Assembly (NCBI GenBank): GCA_910589415.1
Contig: CAJUUM010000031.1
Location: forward strand, 1,798,001-1,862,000
DNA: 64,000 nucleotides
DNA from: Malachius bipustulatus
Taxonomy: Eukaryota > Arthropoda > Insecta > Coleoptera > Melyridae
Reading direction: 5' to 3'
The notes beneath the pieces are model-generated. The model was not told the origin of the DNA. It saw only the letters and a list, made by a program, of their open reading frames with translations, and searched no databases. A program made the position numbers and the translations under genes. Below, one piece after another: positions 60,178-64,000 of the stretch (position 1 is its first letter; every line of letters begins with the position of its first letter).

Positions 60178-61445
60178 GAGAAATCACCTTTTTGGTTTTA
60201 AATCTAAATAACAATACTTTTTATTTAATAATTTTCATTTAATAATTTTATTTTATTATATAAGAAATATTTTGTATAGCAGCATTACTTGGAGATCCTG
60301 TAAGTAGGATGATTAGAAGTTGTGTTCAAGGTAGTATTCGTGTTAATATTATATCAAAATGATCTATGAATATTGTTTTGGTTTAATTAGTCTATTTCAA
60401 TAAAACAATTATATTAGAAAAAGTGCATTGGATTAATGATTACTTCTTGAATGCAGTATTTGAAGAATTGATATTTTGGCAATAGATACAAAACTGGATA
60501 GAGGATTCTTCCGTACTTATGTGTCTGAGCTGTGAAAGTGAAACTGTGAATTGTGAAAGTATTTTCGTTCGTCTTTGTTGATAAATCGATTCATATAGGT
60601 ACCTACTTAAAGCAGGCAGTTTTATGCGAATTGAAGCAAGCATTCGAGTCAATGATGGCGGGTGCAGCAGACGTACAGCCCAGTGGGTCTGCAAAAACTT
60701 GCAAGAAGTGCGGGCAATCAATTGTAAAAAGTATGTTAAAGTGCGAAAAATGTGATGCAGTGTTCCATCCGAGCTGTGCGAAAAGAAAAAATTTGAAAGT
60801 TATTGGTGAAAATGTTGTGAATTGTTGCTTCTCCGATATCGAGATTGATGACGACAAAAATATTCGAAAAAGTGCATTGTATTAATGATTAGGTACTTCT
60901 TGAATGCAGTATTTGAAGAATTGACATTTTGGCAATAGATGGAAAACTGGATAGAGGATTCATGATTGACCCTACAATAAGATTTGAAAAACACCGAAAT
61001 CAACCAGAGGACGTCCACTTTTCGGACATTTTTAGGATTAAATAAATCTTTAGACATGGAAATTGAAATCAAAAGTCTAAAAAGTTCAGCGTACATTTTA
61101 AGAAATCACCTTTTTGGTTTTAAACCTAAATAACAATAATTTTAATGTAATAATTTTCATTTAATAATTTTATTTTATTATATAAGAAATATTTTGTATA
61201 GCAGCATTACTTGGAGATCCTGTAACTAGGATGATTAAAAGTTGTGTTCAATGTTGTATTCGTGTTAATAACATTATATCAAAATGATCTATGAATATTG
61301 TTTTGGTTTAATTAGTCTATTTCAATAAAACAATTATATTAGAAAAAGTGCATTGGATTAATGATTACTTCTTGAATGCAGTATTTGAAGAATTGACATT
61401 TTGGCAATAGATAGAAAACTAGATAGAGGATGCATAATTTACCCT
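60178..61445 (+). repeat. direct repeat pair around a zinc-finger ORF
   Basis: Bases 60,178-60,520 recur at 61,098-61,445 with few changes (both starting GAAATCACCTTTTTGGTTTT). The word GAAAAAGTGCATTG with its downstream 80 bases occurs three times here (60,418, 60,867, 61,341) and once more at 56,963. The arrangement looks like unequal recombination or nested copies of one LINE 5' region. Confidence 0.75.
60553..60885 (+). CDS. zinc-finger protein start, probably LINE ORF1
   Basis: An open frame with ATG at 60,653. It encodes C-K-K-C-G-Q-S-I-V-K-S-M-L-K-C-E-K-C and F-H-P-S-C-A-K-R-K, a PHD/RING-like cross-brace finger with four Cys pairs and the His-Cys pair, then acidic D-I-E-I-D-D-D. Fingers of this sort open the ORF1 protein of several insect CR1/L2-type LINEs, which binds element RNA. 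The frame ends after K-S-A-L-Y at 60,885 because of a point change; the related copy at 56.9 kb reads K-S-A-L-D and stops one codon later. No full ORF1 is present. Confidence 0.45.
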   Translation: MKVFSFVFVDKSIHIGTYLKQAVLCELKQAFESMMAGAADVQPSGSAKTCKKCGQSIVKSMLKCEKCDAVFHPSCAKRKNLKVIGENVVNCCFSDIEIDDDKNIRKSALY

Positions 61446-61600
61446 ACATGTTTTAGACCCTTGTGTAAAAAAGTACGTAATTAAAAAACTAAAATGACAA
61501 TCAAAATGGCAACTTTATGAAACGATTTAACAAAAAAATGTTATTGGATAGCTAACTTTGGGCTATGACTAAATCTTCAAAATTTTAAAGTAAAGTAATG
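61446..61600. other. no feature recognised
   Basis: AT-rich flank of the antisense LINE tail. Confidence 0.4.
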
Positions 61601-61822
61601 TAGTAATAATAATAATAATAATAATAGTAATAATATTTATTTCCTTATTGTAAATATATATTTTTGTATTTTTTGAGGAAAATTAAAAATAATAATAAAT
61701 CGTAAAATTAATTATAAAGTTATAAATCGAAATTATAAATCCAAAGAATTGTTTAAATATTCATTTAAGCTATAGTAACATTTTTGTAATAAAATATTTT
61801 TAATTTCTTTTGAAATTTTTTT

Positions 61823-62068
61823 TCAATTATATTTTTTGTAATTATTTGGCAAATGATTATAAATTTTGGCACATATGTATTCAGAAGATAATTCATAATG
61901 AGTGGTATTATGTTTACTTAAAATAATTGTATGAGAATTTCTGGTATTAGAATTGAAAAAAGTAAACAAATTTTTATTTTTATGTACAAAACAGAGACAT
62001 TCGTATATAAATAGACTTGGAAATGATAAAATTTTAAAATTTTTAAATAAACTTTTACAAGATGTCAA
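61823..62068 (-). pseudogene. LINE RT C-terminal tail
   Basis: The frame reads I-Y-E-C-L-C-F-V-H-K-N-K-N, then S-K-H-N-T-T-H-Y-E-L-S-S and I-Y-N-H-L-P-N-N-Y, the usual end of jockey/CR1-type ORF2. It is separated from the RT frame at 62,344 by about 275 bases with frame breaks. Confidence 0.7.
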
Positions 62069-62343
62069 GCGATTAACATTGCCTAGTATTCTTATGCATT
62101 TTTTTTTGAATTTTGAAAATAATCAACCAATCAAAAGAATTTCCCCAATGTATTATTCCCAATATATATAAAAAATTGAATAATACACTGTTTTTAAAAT
62201 TCCTAATTTTAATCCTTTATTCTTTTGCACAGTTTTTTTGATATTGTATTATGTAATGTGTAATTTCCAATTAAGGTTTCTATCTAAATTGAAACCTAAT
62301 AATCTTAAAGATTCTACGTTTTCAATATTGAATTTATAATTTA

Positions 62344-63297
62344 TTATTTAATTGAATTGTATTTTTTATTTCTATTCTTATTTGAAAAATGAATACTTTT
62401 TGTTTTTTGAAAATTAACTTTAATTCTATTCAACTCACACCAAGTAAATAATTTTTCCAAGATTTCATTTATTTTAAAATTAATATCAATATTATCGTTA
62501 GATTTAATTGAAATTACAAGAAAAGTATCATCAGCATAAAGTAAAGTTGGAATATTTAAAAAAGCAGGTAAATCATTAATATAACATAAGAATAAGAGTG
62601 GTCCTAAGATGGAACCTTGAGGAACACCACATTTAATTTTTTTCCAATCAGAAAATGTCTTATTGTTTTCAAAATCATTTCTTATTATTCTTTGCTCTCT
62701 GTTAATTAAATATGATTCCAACCAATTTAATGCTGTACCTCTAATACCCATATGTTCTAGTTTTAATAAAAGAATTTCCAAATTTACACTGTCAAAAGCT
62801 TTATGAAAGTTACAAGAGATTCCAACTATTGTATAATTATCATCTAATTTTGAATATAATTCATTTGTTAAATAATTAATTGCTAGGTTCGTGTTTTTGT
62901 TTTTTAAAAAGCCAAATTGTTGTGGATAAAATAAATTGTTTTTATTTAAGAAATCTAATAATTTTTCAGAAAAATTTTTTTCAATCAGTTTGGATAATGA
63001 TGGAATTAGGGAAATTGGTCTGTAGTTAGAAATTAATGATCTATTTCCAAATTTATAAATTGGAATTATATTAGATTTCTTTAAAACATTTGGAAATATT
63101 CTTTTTTTAAAAGATTCATTTATTAAATAAAAGAAAACATTTGGAAAATTATTCAAAATTTGTTTGAACATTTTTTGTGGGATTAAATCATAACCACTAG
63201 ACATTTTTGGTTTCAAACTTCTATAAGCAGTTAATATTTCATTATTTGTAATTTCAGATAAATAAAAACTACTTTGATTGGGTGATTTGAATTTCAT
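62344..63297 (-). pseudogene. LINE reverse transcriptase
   Basis: 317 open codons of RT: S-S-G-Y-D-L-I-P, then P-I-Y-K-F-G-N-R-S-L-I-S-N-Y-R-P-I-S-L, F-G-F-L-K-N-K-N-T, A-F-D-S-V-N-L, C-G-V-P-Q-G-S-I-L-G-P-L-L-F and L-L-Y-A-D-D-T-F. The YADD aspartates are intact. In the first catalytic block the usual L-D-x-S/x-K-A-F appears as G-I-S-C-N-F-H-K-A-F-D, so the first Asp seems lost. Extremely AT-rich codon use (Lys, Asn, Ile). The frame breaks upstream at a duplicated segment and downstream at 62,344. Confidence 0.85.
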
Positions 63298-63322
63298 TAA
63301 AGCTAATCTTATATTTTCTGTT

Positions 63323-63973
63323 TCAAAAATCGTTATTTAAGAAATCTAATAATTTTTCAGAAAAATTTTTTTCAATCAGTTTGGACTTATTATTTGGAAA
63401 TAAGTTAACAAAATAATTATTAAATATATTTGCAATTTCTACTTTATCATATATAGAATTATTAGATTTTAAAATTTCTTCGATGAAATTATTATTTTTA
63501 TCTTTTTTGGTTTTAATAAAATTCCAAACAGTTCTTGATTTATTTTTTGAATTAATAATTTTGCTTTCTATGTATTTAATTTTAGCAGTTTTTATAACTC
63601 TGCTGAAAATTTTTGAATAATTTCTTACATAGTTTTTTAAATCTGTATCATTATTTAATTTGGAAAGTTTTAAAAGAGATCTTCTATTTCTGCAAGAACA
63701 TTTAATACCTTTCGTTATCCAATTATTTATATTAATTTGTTTATTTGTAATTTGTGGAAAGCTCTCAAGATAAAATAGGGTACAATTATCTATAATTAAT
63801 TTAAATTTATCATCTAAATTATAATCATTAGTAGTATTAGAGTTATCAAATTTATGCGTTAAATTTTCCAAAAAAAAGATTAATATTATTTTCATTAAAT
63901 AAACGAAATTTATTATTAATGGTTTGATTATTGGTAATAAAATTTGAGATTGTAATTGATATAAATTGTTCAT
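63323..63973 (-). pseudogene. LINE ORF2 linker between endonuclease and RT
   Basis: The open frame contains W-I-T-K-G-I-K-C-S-C-R-N-R-R-S-L, Y-S-K-I-F-S-R-V-I-K-T-A-K and V-W-N-F-I-K-T-K-K-D-K, the segment that links endonuclease to RT in jockey/CR1 LINEs, then F-N-N-Y-F-V-N-L-F. It ends in a misplaced copy of the later RT block L-I-E-K-N-F-S-E-K-L-L-D-F-L-N, which belongs at about 62,950-62,995, and then stops. Confidence 0.75.
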
Positions 63974-64000
63974 AATGATCAGATAAACCAGAATTGAAAA

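Larger units (their letters stand above)
61600..64000 (-). mobile_element. antisense LINE, runs off the right edge
   Basis: The (AAT)n run at 61,604-61,635 is the minus-strand (ATT)n tail. Upstream on the minus strand come a 3' UTR, the RT C-terminus, the RT and the linker toward the endonuclease. The endonuclease lies beyond the window. It is the same family as the scrap at 6,757-7,090. Confidence 0.85.

Noticed and set aside
61953..62171. 72-codon plus-strand frame
   Set aside because: It is the antisense of the LINE RT tail on the minus strand.

Overview
This is an AT-rich animal genomic window, most likely from an insect. It has spliced exons with GT-AG borders, no operons, and transposable element types typical of arthropod genomes: BEL/Pao, Ty3/gypsy, Copia, Penelope-like, jockey/CR1-type LINEs, mariner-like, THAP/DDE and hAT-like elements. 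Almost all recognisable sequence is mobile DNA or its remains. Only two stretches look like host-type exons: a split Myb/SANT-like gene (8.4-12.6 kb, perhaps to 16.2 kb) and one exon resembling the docking domain of the PKA type II regulatory subunit (22.26-22.35 kb).

Layout. 0-2.8 kb: an ISL2EU-like DNA transposon with a YqaJ nuclease gene (+) facing a THAP/DDE transposase gene (-). 2.9-4.2 kb: decayed Ty3/gypsy pol. About 4.5-6.2 kb: an old antisense LTR related to the LTRs at 43 and 53 kb. 6.7-7.9 kb: a LINE scrap, a MITE and a P-type transposase scrap. 8.4-16.2 kb: exons of the Myb/SANT-like gene, with a LINE, a hAT-like non-autonomous element and a Penelope-like element (PLE1, 12-bp target duplication) in its introns, then a 346-bp unit repeated three times that carries a splice-bounded exon. 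16.6-21.7 kb: a GC-richer Ty3/gypsy element missing its 3' end. 22.2-23.8 kb: the PKA-like exon, Copia RT and a LINE remnant. 24-27.7 kb: repeats and long hairpins without genes. 27.7-32.7 kb: Penelope-like material, including a 1.35-kb pair of inverted arms, with several ends next to (TA)n tracts.

33.15-56.4 kb is the centrepiece, one BEL/Pao element opened twice. A mariner-like element with about 520-bp inverted repeats (34,776-40,042, TA duplication) sits in its gag and was itself hit by a LINE (about 35,238-38,330). A complete Ty3/gypsy element (43,047-54,769) sits in its pol, with 1,689-bp LTRs that differ at only three positions I could see and an ATAC duplication. This gypsy element has open gag and pol frames, an in-frame A-AAA-AAC slippery heptamer in the gag/pol overlap, and a splice acceptor followed by two tiny ORFs after pol.

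56.4-64 kb: LINE tails, a tandem array of LINE-derived 247-bp units, repeated zinc-finger ORF1 fragments, and an antisense LINE running off the right edge.

The most interesting signals are the datable nest, hammerhead-like folds shared by four Penelope-type ends, the frameshift site, the triplicated exon-like unit and the two-gene transposon at the left edge. No tRNA, rRNA or CRISPR was seen. All assignments come from reading motifs; no database search was run.
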